A stretch of DNA of 64,000 bases from Flavobacterium fluvii (lineage in GTDB: Bacteria; Bacteroidota; Bacteroidia; Flavobacteriales; Flavobacteriaceae): positions 1,178,001 through 1,242,000 of the forward strand of contig NZ_FQWB01000001.1 in the NCBI RefSeq assembly GCF_900129545.1, read 5' to 3'. The notes beneath the pieces are model-generated. The model was not told the origin of the DNA. It did not search any database and saw only the letters and a list, made by a program, of their open reading frames with translations. A program made the position numbers and the translations under genes. This document shows, piece after piece, positions 8,886 through 18,051 of this stretch. Every line of letters begins with the position of its first letter. The first letter of the stretch is position 1.

Positions 8886-10544
8886 TTAATTGATTCCTTT
8901 TTCTCTCATTACTTTATTCAGGTTTTTTACCAAGGCGAACATTATCAAGGTTGCAAACATCAATAGGCAGAAATTTACCCAAAAGAAATTGGCTTTGTCA
9001 TCATAAGTGTCCCACATGCTGGCCAAAACGCCACTTAATTTGTTTCCGATTGACGTAGACAAAAACCAGCCACCCATCATCAAGGCCGTTATGTTTTTTG
9101 GACTTAATTTAGAGACTACCGACAATCCCATTGGACTCAGGAATAATTCTCCAATGGTGATTACGCCATAATTGGCGACTAGCCACCAAACGGAAACTTT
9201 CTCGGTGCCGTTATTTCCAATGTGGACTGCGGCAACCATTATTAAAACCGACAAGGCAGAAATTAATAATCCGAAGGCAATTTTTGTGGGTGTTGAAGGT
9301 TCTTTTTTTCGGGTTCTTAAAAAGGTAAAAAATGCCACGACCAAAGGAGTCAATATAATTACCCAACCCGGATTGATGGATTGGCTTAGATTGGTAGCCC
9401 AAACACTTATTTTACTTCCTTCTTGAGGTAGTTTTTCTTTGGACACATTTCTAAAATAGATGGGGTAATCGTCTACTTTTACAACCTCGCCATTTTCTTT
9501 TTGAAGTCGGAATTTGGCATCGTATAGTTCTGTGGATGCTTTTTCATAAGTGATTTCTTTTGACTGTACCAATGTTGAAAATACTTTTTCTGTTGTTCCG
9601 GTAACTTCCCTGTCCGTGTATCTGTCTGCCCAAGTTGTCAACGCGGAACCATTCAATTTAAAAACCGCCCAGAATAAAATAACAACCGCAAAAATGGAAA
9701 GTAGTGCCCCAATTGGTCTTTTGTCTTGCTCTTTGGCCTTGAAATAAAGGCTTCCGTAAAAGAAAATAATCGGGATACATGCAAAAACGAAAGCGTCTGT
9801 ACTGTCTGAACCAAAAATGTAGCTGGCAGGATTGGCGTCGGATGTAGTGCCTTTTAAAAACCAGCCAATTATACCAAAAATAACCGATGGCAACAAGATG
9901 AAAAGAACAATTCTTAAAAATGACATATCGCCTTCCTGTGTTCCTTTTTTATGGTCGTAACCTGCATAATGTTTTGTTCCCAAAAGAAAAACGATGACGC
10001 CTATAAACATTCCTATTCCAGCTGCCATAAAAGCATAATGCCAGCCCAAAAGAATTTGCAAGGCTGCTCCAAAAAAGTTGCAGATAAATGCCCCAATATT
10101 TATTCCCATATAGAAAATATTGTAGCCTTCGTCTTTTTTGTCAAGATATTCTTCTTTGGAATAAAAATTTCCCAAAAGGGTGGAAATATTGGGTTTGAAA
10201 AAACCATTGCCCACAATAACCAAAGTCATGGCCGTGTAGAGCATTGGCAAACTGTGAATTCCCATCATGAAATAGCCTACACCCATCATTAACCCTCCAA
10301 TCACGATGGATTTTCGATAGCCCAAATACCTGTCGGCAACCAAGCCGCCTATGAAAGGTGTCAAGAAAACCAAAGCGATAAAAGTTCCGTATAAGTCAGA
10401 AGCTTCTTTTTCGGTCATGGCAAAGCCAGCTTCGACATCTTTCAGGTATAGCGTAAAAATACCTATCATTAAATAATAACCGAAACGTTCCCACATTTCG
10501 GACAAAAACAAATAAGGCAATGCTTTTGGGTGATTTTTCCACAT
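8886..10544 (-). CDS. POT-family peptide transporter with extra soluble loop (copy 3)
   Basis: A 552-residue POT/PTR transporter with EMWERFGYYLMIGIF at helix 1 and GNGFFKPNISTLLG. It differs from its neighbours in two ways. The helix-1 context is GYYLM rather than FYGMR or YYGMR, and about residues 301-392 form a hydrophilic, charge-rich insertion between two hydrophobic segments where the other copies have a short loop. It is the first gene after the terminator at 10559-10591 and therefore the likely first gene of the copy 3-2-1-thioredoxin transcript. The fold is certain; a changed substrate is only a possibility. Confidence 0.9.
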   Translation of the reverse strand: MWKNHPKALPYLFLSEMWERFGYYLMIGIFTLYLKDVEAGFAMTEKEASDLYGTFIALVFLTPFIGGLVADRYLGYRKSIVIGGLMMGVGYFMMGIHSLPMLYTAMTLVIVGNGFFKPNISTLLGNFYSKEEYLDKKDEGYNIFYMGINIGAFICNFFGAALQILLGWHYAFMAAGIGMFIGVIVFLLGTKHYAGYDHKKGTQEGDMSFLRIVLFILLPSVIFGIIGWFLKGTTSDANPASYIFGSDSTDAFVFACIPIIFFYGSLYFKAKEQDKRPIGALLSIFAVVILFWAVFKLNGSALTTWADRYTDREVTGTTEKVFSTLVQSKEITYEKASTELYDAKFRLQKENGEVVKVDDYPIYFRNVSKEKLPQEGSKISVWATNLSQSINPGWVIILTPLVVAFFTFLRTRKKEPSTPTKIAFGLLISALSVLIMVAAVHIGNNGTEKVSVWWLVANYGVITIGELFLSPMGLSVVSKLSPKNITALMMGGWFLSTSIGNKLSGVLASMWDTYDDKANFFWVNFCLLMFATLIMFALVKNLNKVMREKGIN

Positions 10545-10558
10545 AAATGAATGGTATT

Positions 10559-10591
10559 AAAAAACAAACCTACAAGATGCTCGTAGGTTTG
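10559..10591 (-). terminator. Rho-independent terminator after POT copy 4
   Basis: On the minus strand a perfect 9-base stem (CAAACCTAC/GTAGGTTTG, arms 10583-10591 and 10565-10573) with a 9-base loop is followed by six T. It lies between copy 4 and copy 3 and splits the four-transporter array into two transcripts, at least partly. Confidence 0.75.
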
Positions 10592-10618
10592 AAAGGTATA
10601 AAAAAATAATTAAACGGT

Positions 10619-12316
10619 TTATCTATTCTCAACTTCTAAATCAACGCCTTCAACGTGGTCATTGTGCATGCGTTTTTCCAACCAAGAACTTAGCACAAAT
10701 AATATTGCGGCAGCAACACCGGACATAATAATAAACAACACAAAAAACTCGTAGAGATTGGTAATTTGGAAACCTAGAAAATGTGTAGCGCCACCTTTTC
10801 CATCTTCACCACCAGGAATCAGGGCACTTAATGTACCGGCAAATTTATTGGCGGCAGCATTGGCCAAAAACCATGTTCCCATCATCAGTGAAGATAAACG
10901 CAATGGAGCCAATTTTGAAACCATTGACAATCCGATTGGTGACAGGCACAATTCTCCCATTGTATGGATGATATATAGTGCAAACAACCAACTCATTGAG
11001 ACTTTATCGCCAACTCCCAATCCTTTTACTGCTATTGCTATAACAACATAACCCAGGGCAACTAAACCTAAACCAATGGCCATCTTTTTTGGAGATGATG
11101 GTTCTAATTTTCTAGTGTATAAAAACCCCCAAATAATAGAAAAAATTGGAGCTAAAATAATTACGGCCAATGGATTTACTGACTGAAACCAACTTGCTGG
11201 AAACTCACTTTTTGCAAAATCTGCAATCATTCCTGTTGCAAACAATGCAATTAATATTACACTCACAGCACCTATAACAATTAATCCTGTTTTCTTTGAC
11301 CAGTCAAAAAACCACGCTAACCCTTTTGATAAAAAATAAGTACCTACTAATCCTACAATCAAAATTAACCAAGCTGGAATGTTAATAGCTACATTTCTAT
11401 TTACTTGTCTATCAGCAAATAAAGTCAATGATGCTCCGGCTTGCTCGAATGCTCCCCAAAAGAAGATAACGAAAAAAGCAAGAATAAAAATTACCGTGAT
11501 TCTTTGGGTTTCTATTTTGGTTAAACTTTTATCGGTGAAGATGATGATTGGCATTGCAATCATGGCACCATAAATGAAATAACTAATGATGTCCACATCG
11601 CTTCTGAACATTTGCTTGAAGTTCAGCATAAAAAAGATGATTGCAATAGAACCTATTATCATTCCTATGCTTTTTGCATCCAGTTTTTTTACCGGTAAAC
11701 CAATCTCTTTTCCTTCTTCAGAAATAAGGTATTTTTTTTGTCCAAGTATAAAAGCAACCAACCCAATCAACATTCCAACTCCGGCTGCCAGGAATCCCCA
11801 TTTGAAATCCATGGAACCGCAAACGAGTGGGGAAAAGAAAGCACCAAGGTTAATTCCCATATAGAAAATGGTGAATGCACTATCAATCCTTCTGTCATTG
11901 GCAGGATAAAGTTGTCCAACCATTGTGGAAATATTGGGTTTGAAGAAACCATTACCAATGATTATTGCTGTTAAACCCATCCACATTATGGAAACTCCAC
12001 CATTGACTCCAAGCGATGCGCTAAAAAACATGCAGAATTGTCCAATTGCCATTAATAGTCCACCAATAATGATACTTCGTCTATTTCCTAAAAATTTATC
12101 GCACAAATAACCTCCCAACAAAGGAGTTAAATAAACCAATCCCGTATAGCTTCCATATATTTGGGAGGCATCGGCATCTTTCATCAATAATATTTTGGTC
12201 ATGAAGAGAATAAAGATTGCCCTCATTCCATAATAACTGAATCGTTCCCACATTTCTGTGAAGAATAAGAAATACAATCCTTTAGGATGTCCTGTTTTTA
12301 CTTGAGTTTCACTCAT
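10619..12316 (-). CDS. POT-family proton-dependent peptide transporter (copy 4)
   Basis: A 565-residue POT/PTR transporter, first of the four in transcription order. EMWERFSYYGMRAIF at helix 1 is the closest of the four to the textbook ExxERFxYYG signature, and GNGFFKPNISTMVG is present. The C-terminus ends in a charged cytoplasmic tail (KRMHNDHVEGVDLEVENR). A terminator lies just downstream, so it can be expressed separately from the other three. The upstream region (12317-12607) has no other gene on this strand, so its promoter should be there, although I found no convincing TAnnTTTG. Confidence 0.9.
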   Translation of the reverse strand: MSETQVKTGHPKGLYFLFFTEMWERFSYYGMRAIFILFMTKILLMKDADASQIYGSYTGLVYLTPLLGGYLCDKFLGNRRSIIIGGLLMAIGQFCMFFSASLGVNGGVSIMWMGLTAIIIGNGFFKPNISTMVGQLYPANDRRIDSAFTIFYMGINLGAFFSPLVCGSMDFKWGFLAAGVGMLIGLVAFILGQKKYLISEEGKEIGLPVKKLDAKSIGMIIGSIAIIFFMLNFKQMFRSDVDIISYFIYGAMIAMPIIIFTDKSLTKIETQRITVIFILAFFVIFFWGAFEQAGASLTLFADRQVNRNVAINIPAWLILIVGLVGTYFLSKGLAWFFDWSKKTGLIVIGAVSVILIALFATGMIADFAKSEFPASWFQSVNPLAVIILAPIFSIIWGFLYTRKLEPSSPKKMAIGLGLVALGYVVIAIAVKGLGVGDKVSMSWLFALYIIHTMGELCLSPIGLSMVSKLAPLRLSSLMMGTWFLANAAANKFAGTLSALIPGGEDGKGGATHFLGFQITNLYEFFVLFIIMSGVAAAILFVLSSWLEKRMHNDHVEGVDLEVENR

Positions 12317-12607
12317 TTTATTAATTTTGGTTAATGTTATCTTGTGCGTTGTTTTTATAAAAACTGGCTTTATATAAGAACTGTCAATTTTAGTGAAAAA
12401 TTTACAATTATTTCACGTTTTGAGTGTTAAATGTTAGAAAATTATTAATAAATGTTTCTAGGACAATTAATCCATCCAAAAAGTAAAAAGCTGAAAAGCA
12501 GTTGTTCGAAAATTGGGAAGTGTTCCAACTTTTCTTGATTTTTTGGATTCCTTTTTCTGAACCAAAAAGGCAAAAAAAAAAAATCCCGATTATCTCGGGA
12601 TTTTTTT
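12317..12607. other. Intergenic region between POT copy 4 and accD
   Basis: About 290 bases with no supported gene. The left part must carry the promoter of POT copy 4 (minus strand). The right end is the accD terminator. No repeat or RNA gene was recognised. Confidence 0.6.
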
Positions 12608-12609
12608 TT
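12575..12609 (-). terminator. accD terminator
   Basis: On the minus strand, directly after the accD stop codon, an AAATCCCGA/TCGGGATTT stem with a short loop is followed by a run of T. It is A/T flanked on both sides and so could also act on the plus strand. Confidence 0.8.
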
Positions 12610-13462
12610 ATCTAATATTGTTGTTTTGAATCAAATCAATATACAAATTGATGGAATCTTTCAGGTCTTTTCTTGGAGTGATAAAATCCAGGAAGCCGTG
12701 TTCAAGAACAAATTCGGCAGTTTGAAAGCCTTCCGGCAAATCTTTTCCGGTGGTGTCTTTCACCACTCGAGGACCAGCAAAACCAATCAAGGCTCCAGGT
12801 TCAGATATGTTGATGTCGCCCAACATGGCGTATGAAGCGGTTGTTCCTCCTGTTGTAGGATCGGTACACAAGGAAATGTATGGAATTTTTGCTTCGGATA
12901 ATTGTGCCAGTTTTACCGAGGTTTTGGCCAATTGCATCAACGAATAAGCTGCTTCCATCATTCTGGCTCCGCCTGATTTCGAAATCATTACAAATGGAAC
13001 ATTGTTTTTGATGGAATAATCGATTCCGCGAACAATTTTTTCACCCACAACTGCTCCCATAGATCCTCCAATAAAGGCAAAATCCATGCAACAAACCACT
13101 AATTCTTTTCCTTTAGATTTTCCAACGCCTGTGCGAACCGCATCTTTCAATTTGGTTTTTGCCATAACGTCTTTCAAACGATCGGAATATTTTTTTGTGT
13201 CCACAAAATGCAAAGGATCTTTGGAAGACATTTTTGCATCCAGTTCAACGAATTCATTGTTGTCAAACAATATTTCAAAATATTCGGCACTGCCAATTCT
13301 TACATGAAAACCATCTTCTGGGCTAACCCATAGATTTCGTGCCAATTCTTCGGCATCAATAACTTTTCCTGTAGGTGATTTGTACCAAAGTCCTTTTGGG
13401 ACGTCCATTTTGTCTTCGGTAGCCGTTGTAATTCCTTTCGTTGTTCTTTTAAACCAAGCCAT
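12608..13462 (-). CDS. accD: Acetyl-CoA carboxylase carboxyltransferase subunit beta, zinc-ribbon cysteines absent
   Basis: A 284-residue AccD. With AccA it forms the carboxyltransferase that moves CO2 from carboxybiotin to acetyl-CoA, giving malonyl-CoA for fatty acid synthesis. The crotonase-like core is complete ([50 protein letters not shown]). The N-terminal zinc ribbon, normally CxxC-x15-CxxC, is present in outline (GLWYKSPTG, then [10 protein letters not shown]), but all four cysteines are replaced by Ser, Thr/Gly, Ser and Asp at about residues 29-50. The protein therefore cannot bind zinc there in the usual way. I recall similar Cys-free AccD in other flavobacteria, so this may be a clade trait. 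Confidence 0.93.
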   Translation of the reverse strand: MAWFKRTTKGITTATEDKMDVPKGLWYKSPTGKVIDAEELARNLWVSPEDGFHVRIGSAEYFEILFDNNEFVELDAKMSSKDPLHFVDTKKYSDRLKDVMAKTKLKDAVRTGVGKSKGKELVVCCMDFAFIGGSMGAVVGEKIVRGIDYSIKNNVPFVMISKSGGARMMEAAYSLMQLAKTSVKLAQLSEAKIPYISLCTDPTTGGTTASYAMLGDINISEPGALIGFAGPRVVKDTTGKDLPEGFQTAEFVLEHGFLDFITPRKDLKDSINLYIDLIQNNNIR

Positions 13463-13538
13463 GTTTTGTATTTTAGATTTACAAAAAGAGATATCCGATT
13501 TACGAATATATCATAAATCGGATATCATAAATTGTATA

Positions 13539-14606
13539 TTATAGTGTATTCACGTTGTTCAAATCAGCAAACGCTTGTTCCAATCTGGCGTTGAATGTAG
13601 CTTCGCCTTCACGCAACCATTTTCTTGGGTCGTAATATTTTTTGTTTGGAGCATCGGCACCAGTTGGGTTTCCTATTTGAGTTTTTAGGTAATCAATATT
13701 GTTTACCATAAAGTCGCGAATACCTTCGGTAAGTGCAAATTGCAAGTCGGTATCGATATTCATTTTCACTACACCGTAGCTAATTCCTTCCCTGATTTCT
13801 TCCAATGTAGAACCAGAACCTCCGTGGAAAACGAAATCAACTGGATTTGGACCGGTGTTGAATTTGTTTTGAACATAATCTTGAGAGTTTTTCAAGATTT
13901 TTGGAGTCAATTTCACGTTTCCTGGTTTGTAAACCCCGTGAACGTTTCCAAAAGAAGCTGCAATTGTAAAACGTGGACTTATTTTTAATAATTCTTCGTA
14001 AGCATAAGATACTTCAGAAGGTTGTGTGTATAATTTTGAACTGTCAACGTCTGAGTTGTCTACACCATCTTCTTCTCCACCAGTGATTCCTAGTTCGATT
14101 TCCAATGTCATTCCCATTTTGCTCATTCTTGCCAAATATCCTTTACAGATTTCGATGTTTTCTTCGATAGGCTCTTCGGATAAATCAATCATGTGTGAAG
14201 AGAACAATGATTTTCCTGTTTCTGCAAAATGTTTCTCGGAAGCATCCAATAATCCGTCAATCCAAGGCAATAGTTTTTTTGCACAGTGGTCAGTATGTAA
14301 AATTACGGTTGCACCATAAGCTTCCGCCAAAGTATGAATATGTTTCGCACCAGCAATACCGCCAGCAATAGCAGCTTTTTCACCAGCATTAGAAAGTCCT
14401 TTTCCAGCGTTAAATTGGGCTCCGCCATTTGAAAATTGGATAATAACGGGAGCATTTAGTTTTGCGGCAGTTTCAAGAACACCATTTATCGTGTTTGAAC
14501 CCGTAACGTTTACTGCGGGAAGTGCAAAACCTTTTTCTTTTGCATATTTGAAAATTTCTTGAACTTGATCTCCTGTAGCCACTCCTGGTTTTATATTGTG
14601 TGCCAT
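13539..14606 (-). CDS. fbaA: Class II fructose-bisphosphate aldolase
   Basis: A 355-residue class IIA aldolase, a zinc enzyme of glycolysis and gluconeogenesis that interconverts fructose-1,6-bisphosphate with dihydroxyacetone phosphate and glyceraldehyde-3-phosphate. Visible landmarks are VILHTDHCAKK (catalytic Asp and zinc His), the LEIELGITGGEEDGVD segment, NVHGVYKPGN with a second His, and FHGGSGS for phosphate binding. The length is that of the E. coli FbaA type rather than the shorter IIB type. It lies 76 bases upstream of accD on the same strand. A TATTTTTG -7 element lies about 45 bases upstream of the start. Confidence 0.96.
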   Translation of the reverse strand: MAHNIKPGVATGDQVQEIFKYAKEKGFALPAVNVTGSNTINGVLETAAKLNAPVIIQFSNGGAQFNAGKGLSNAGEKAAIAGGIAGAKHIHTLAEAYGATVILHTDHCAKKLLPWIDGLLDASEKHFAETGKSLFSSHMIDLSEEPIEENIEICKGYLARMSKMGMTLEIELGITGGEEDGVDNSDVDSSKLYTQPSEVSYAYEELLKISPRFTIAASFGNVHGVYKPGNVKLTPKILKNSQDYVQNKFNTGPNPVDFVFHGGSGSTLEEIREGISYGVVKMNIDTDLQFALTEGIRDFMVNNIDYLKTQIGNPTGADAPNKKYYDPRKWLREGEATFNARLEQAFADLNNVNTL

Positions 14607-14650
14607 CGTAATTAATTTAGATTAATTTATTTAGTTAAATTTTTAGACTG

Positions 14651-14658
14651 CAAAAATA
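14651..14658 (-). promoter_or_regulatory. Possible -7 element for fbaA
   Basis: The minus strand reads TATTTTTG here, matching TAnnTTTG, about 45 bases before the fbaA start codon. I see no good TTG at the -33 position, so the call is weak. Confidence 0.3.
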
Positions 14659-14673
14659 AGAATTAATTAGCAC

Positions 14674-17229
14674 TTAGAATGGATAATTTATACCAAAATT
14701 AAAAACAGAATGAGCGAAATCGTAATCGTTGAACCATCTTTTATGAATTTCATTGGCTGGATTGTAGGTTTTGAACCCTAAATCAAATCGAACCACGAAA
14801 AAACTCAAATCGTAACGCAAACCAAAGCCGGTTCCTAATGCTAATTCTTTTAAATCACTAAGGCCATTGAACTTTGCTTTATCATCAGTTACATTGTCAA
14901 GCACGTTCCAAATATTTCCTGCATCTGCAAATAACGCCCCTTTTACATCGCCTAATATCCTGAACCGGAATTCGGCACTCAAGGCAATTTTCATGTTGGC
15001 TTCGTTGTAATCATTTACTGCGCCGCTACTTCCAGGACCTAAACGGTAGGGTTGCCAAGCCCTGTTGTCATTAGAGCCTCCTGCAAAATAACTTCGTGAA
15101 AAAGGGATGTTGTTGGCGTTTCCGTAAGGGATGGCGATTCCGAAAAAGGTTCTAAAAGCAAACACTTTTTCTTTGGATAAATCCCAGTACTTGATAAAGT
15201 CGAATTCCGTTTTGATGTATTCGGAATATTCTAAATTAAATATTTCGTAGTTGCCATTTTGATTTTTAGGCAAGTTTGCCACGTTTGAAACCAAGGATAA
15301 AAAGGAACCAGCAGATTCTATTTTTGTTCTAAAAAGATAAAAATTATTGTCGAGCAAATCTTTTCTGGTTGTTTTTGAAAAAGTATAACCCGTGGCCAGA
15401 ATAAAATCGTTTTCAGTAAGCCTGATTCTTCTTTCTTCGATATTGTCTACATCCTGGTATTCTTGGTCTTCAGGTTTTAATGCTGTTTGATCGGTCAGAA
15501 CGGCATTGGTAAAACCTGAGGTTCCTTCTTCAATTTTTAAATTTCCATTATCGTCAACATAGGAAGGTTCTGTGTTATAAACCTTAGCGATGTCGTTCAA
15601 AGCATCGTAGGACGATTCGTAGACGTTGTAATAGTTCTGGGGATTCAGGTTTCGCACATATTGCATATTGATTATGTCAAAACGGGCCGTATTGTTTTTT
15701 GTGGGCGTCCAATTATAAGACAATGAACTGGTAAAGTTCTGTTTGTCTAGTCCAATGTTTGTTTGTGTTGATAATCCAACCGAAAGTTGGGTGGAAGGAA
15801 TCATGCTTTTGGGAATAATTTTTTCCGTTTTAAACGGAAACCATATTCGGGGAATATTCAGTTTTAAGTCAACTCCGTATTCGGAAACATTGAAAAATTT
15901 GCTTTCCGGATTAGACATTTCTTTTGAAGAGCCAATGTTTCCTCGGCCTGAAATTTGCAATGTTTCGGCCCCGCTGAATATGTTTCTAATCGTTCCCGAA
16001 AGGCTCCCAGTAATTCCAATGTCTTGGATGTTGGAGTGTGTTACGTTGAAAATTGGATTTAAACTGTATTTTTTCTGAGGCGACAAATATACATTCGCAA
16101 TTAATGAACTTGCTGTTGAATCTCTTTCGTCTACTTTGTAAAGTATGGTTGGATAATTGAAGATTTTAAGATTGTTCAAATATCGGGTTGTCAAAACGGT
16201 TTTGGTATCGGCAAACAAACTTCCTTTTGTGATAAACACGGCGTCGGTAATGGCTCTCGGCCTGTATTTCAGTTTGCTGTGACTGTACAAATTAAAATTA
16301 TTGTAAGTAATGCTGTCCGTAATTTTAGTGTTGACGGTCGTGGCTGAATAGTCGGTATAAATGTTTACATCGCTTATTTTGTATATTTTGAATGGTTCGG
16401 TTCTCGTGGAATCGTTTTCTTGAACAGAAAAATCGCTTATTTTTAAGTCTACGTTTACCTTGTTTTCAGTGTTGAGCGTGTCCAAATCATAAGTTACGTA
16501 ATTTGGCTGGAATTGATACACGCCATTGTTCCTGAAATAGGTGCTGATCCTGTTTTTTTCATCCTCAAAATCTTTTGTTTTGTATTGTTTTCCCGATTTC
16601 AAATAGGCATCTGCCGTGATTCCCTGATACAAGGAATCCAGTGCAGGAGTTTTGATACTGGTTTTTATCGTATCCAGAAAAGAGGCATTTCCAGTGGTTA
16701 TGGTATATTTTATTTTGGCTTTTTTGGGACTCAAGCTGTCTAATTTGTAATTTGTCTTTACACCAAAAAAACCATTGTTGAAATAATAATATTTTAATCG
16801 GAGCAATGATTTATTGCTTCTAACCGTATCTACAATAACGGGAGCTTCTCCCGTTTTCTTCAAAAATTCATGAAATCCTTTATACCAAAAAGATTCCCCC
16901 AGCCTGTCGACTTGTTTTGCCGACAACCATTTTGACATTCGTTCGTATTTGCCGGGATTATTGGTGAATTTGGCTTTGTAAGAAGAATCAGGATTTGGCT
17001 TGGCTATATTGTACAAGTTCAGTCGCAATCGATAACCTAGAATGGAGCTGTTGGGTTTTTGGTACAATTGATCGTGTACATCATCATCCTTCGTGCCCTT
17101 GTCGTTTACCAAAATTTCATTTTTGGTAAGAAGCTGTTTGCCATTGGGAACACGCTTTGTGGTCTCGCAAGCAGAGATAATTATTCCTATTAAAATAAAT
17201 GTTGCTATTTTTGTGCTAATCTTTTTCAA
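14674..17229 (-). CDS. TamL-type Omp85 outer-membrane lipoprotein
   Basis: An 851-residue protein with a lipoprotein signal peptide (IIISAC, Cys at residue 21), a long N-terminal region of POTRA-like repeats (about residues 30-400) and a C-terminal Omp85 beta-barrel with the conserved FAGGSNDNRAW motif near residue 720 and a terminal NFGINYPF strand. This architecture is that of TamL, the Bacteroidota lipoprotein version of TamA, which works with TamB in outer-membrane assembly. No in-frame ATG exists at the 5' end; the signal peptide begins at a TTG (17229), and an in-frame stop lies about 14 codons further upstream. It is divergent from the methyltransferase gene, with 37 bases between starts. 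Confidence 0.85.
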   Translation of the reverse strand: MKKISTKIATFILIGIIISACETTKRVPNGKQLLTKNEILVNDKGTKDDDVHDQLYQKPNSSILGYRLRLNLYNIAKPNPDSSYKAKFTNNPGKYERMSKWLSAKQVDRLGESFWYKGFHEFLKKTGEAPVIVDTVRSNKSLLRLKYYYFNNGFFGVKTNYKLDSLSPKKAKIKYTITTGNASFLDTIKTSIKTPALDSLYQGITADAYLKSGKQYKTKDFEDEKNRISTYFRNNGVYQFQPNYVTYDLDTLNTENKVNVDLKISDFSVQENDSTRTEPFKIYKISDVNIYTDYSATTVNTKITDSITYNNFNLYSHSKLKYRPRAITDAVFITKGSLFADTKTVLTTRYLNNLKIFNYPTILYKVDERDSTASSLIANVYLSPQKKYSLNPIFNVTHSNIQDIGITGSLSGTIRNIFSGAETLQISGRGNIGSSKEMSNPESKFFNVSEYGVDLKLNIPRIWFPFKTEKIIPKSMIPSTQLSVGLSTQTNIGLDKQNFTSSLSYNWTPTKNNTARFDIINMQYVRNLNPQNYYNVYESSYDALNDIAKVYNTEPSYVDDNGNLKIEEGTSGFTNAVLTDQTALKPEDQEYQDVDNIEERRIRLTENDFILATGYTFSKTTRKDLLDNNFYLFRTKIESAGSFLSLVSNVANLPKNQNGNYEIFNLEYSEYIKTEFDFIKYWDLSKEKVFAFRTFFGIAIPYGNANNIPFSRSYFAGGSNDNRAWQPYRLGPGSSGAVNDYNEANMKIALSAEFRFRILGDVKGALFADAGNIWNVLDNVTDDKAKFNGLSDLKELALGTGFGLRYDLSFFVVRFDLGFKTYNPANEIHKRWFNDYDFAHSVFNFGINYPF

Positions 17230-17266
17230 ATGCTGGGGAATATATAATTCAAAAGTACATTATTTT

Positions 17267-17998
17267 ATGGTTAGTAAAAACCAAATAAAACTTATAACGA
17301 GTTTACAACAAAAAAAATATCGGTTCGCCAATCAATTGTTTTTTGCCGAAGGCATAAAGGTAATTCAAGAATTGGTAGAATCAAATTTTGAATTGGTTCA
17401 TTTATACACCACCCAAAATAATTTTGAGGAGGTTTCGAACGACAAAAGAACGATAATTGCCGAAAGTGATTTAAAAAAAATCAGTGCTTTGGCAACTCCA
17501 AATTCTTGTTTGGCGCTATTTAAAATTCCAGCCGAAAAAAAAATCGCCCAATCCGGATTGATTATCGCTCTAGATTCCATTCGTGATCCCGGAAATTTGG
17601 GAACCATATTGCGATTGTGCGATTGGTTTGGCATTGACCAATTAATTTGTTCGAAAGAGACGGTGGATATTTACAATCCAAAAGTGGTTCAGGCCACCAT
17701 GGGTTCCATTGCCAGAGTCAATGTAAATTATATTGATTTGGAAACTTTTATCAGCCAAACCCAATTGCCGGTTTTTGGAACTTTTATGGATGGAAACAAT
17801 ATTTACAAAACCGATTTGCCCCAAGAAGGAATCATCATTATGGGCAATGAAGCCAATGGAATTTCTCCAGAACTCGAAAAACTGGCTAAAAATAGACTAA
17901 CAATACCCCGTTTTGGAACACTTCAAAAAACAGAAAGCCTGAATGTGGCAACTGCCACCGCAATTGTATTAAGCGAGTTTCGTCGAGGGAATCTTTAG
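17267..17998 (+). CDS. TrmH/SpoU-family RNA 2'-O-methyltransferase
   Basis: A 243-residue SPOUT methyltransferase that adds a 2'-O-methyl group to rRNA or tRNA using S-adenosylmethionine. It has an N-terminal substrate-binding domain (KYRFANQLFFAEGIKVIQEL) and the three family motifs: ALDSIRDPGNLGTILR, IIMGNEANGIS and the knot segment KTESLNVATATAIVLSEF. The frame is open back to 17093, but that overlaps tamL on the other strand; ATG 17267 fits the family. The RNA target is not predictable. It is commonly found next to tamL in flavobacteria as I recall. Confidence 0.9.
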   Translation: MVSKNQIKLITSLQQKKYRFANQLFFAEGIKVIQELVESNFELVHLYTTQNNFEEVSNDKRTIIAESDLKKISALATPNSCLALFKIPAEKKIAQSGLIIALDSIRDPGNLGTILRLCDWFGIDQLICSKETVDIYNPKVVQATMGSIARVNVNYIDLETFISQTQLPVFGTFMDGNNIYKTDLPQEGIIIMGNEANGISPELEKLAKNRLTIPRFGTLQKTESLNVATATAIVLSEFRRGNL

Positions 17999-18051
17999 CT
18001 TTCAGTCGTTAGATGCATTTAAAACTGAGACTGAATACTGCAAACTTCCTT

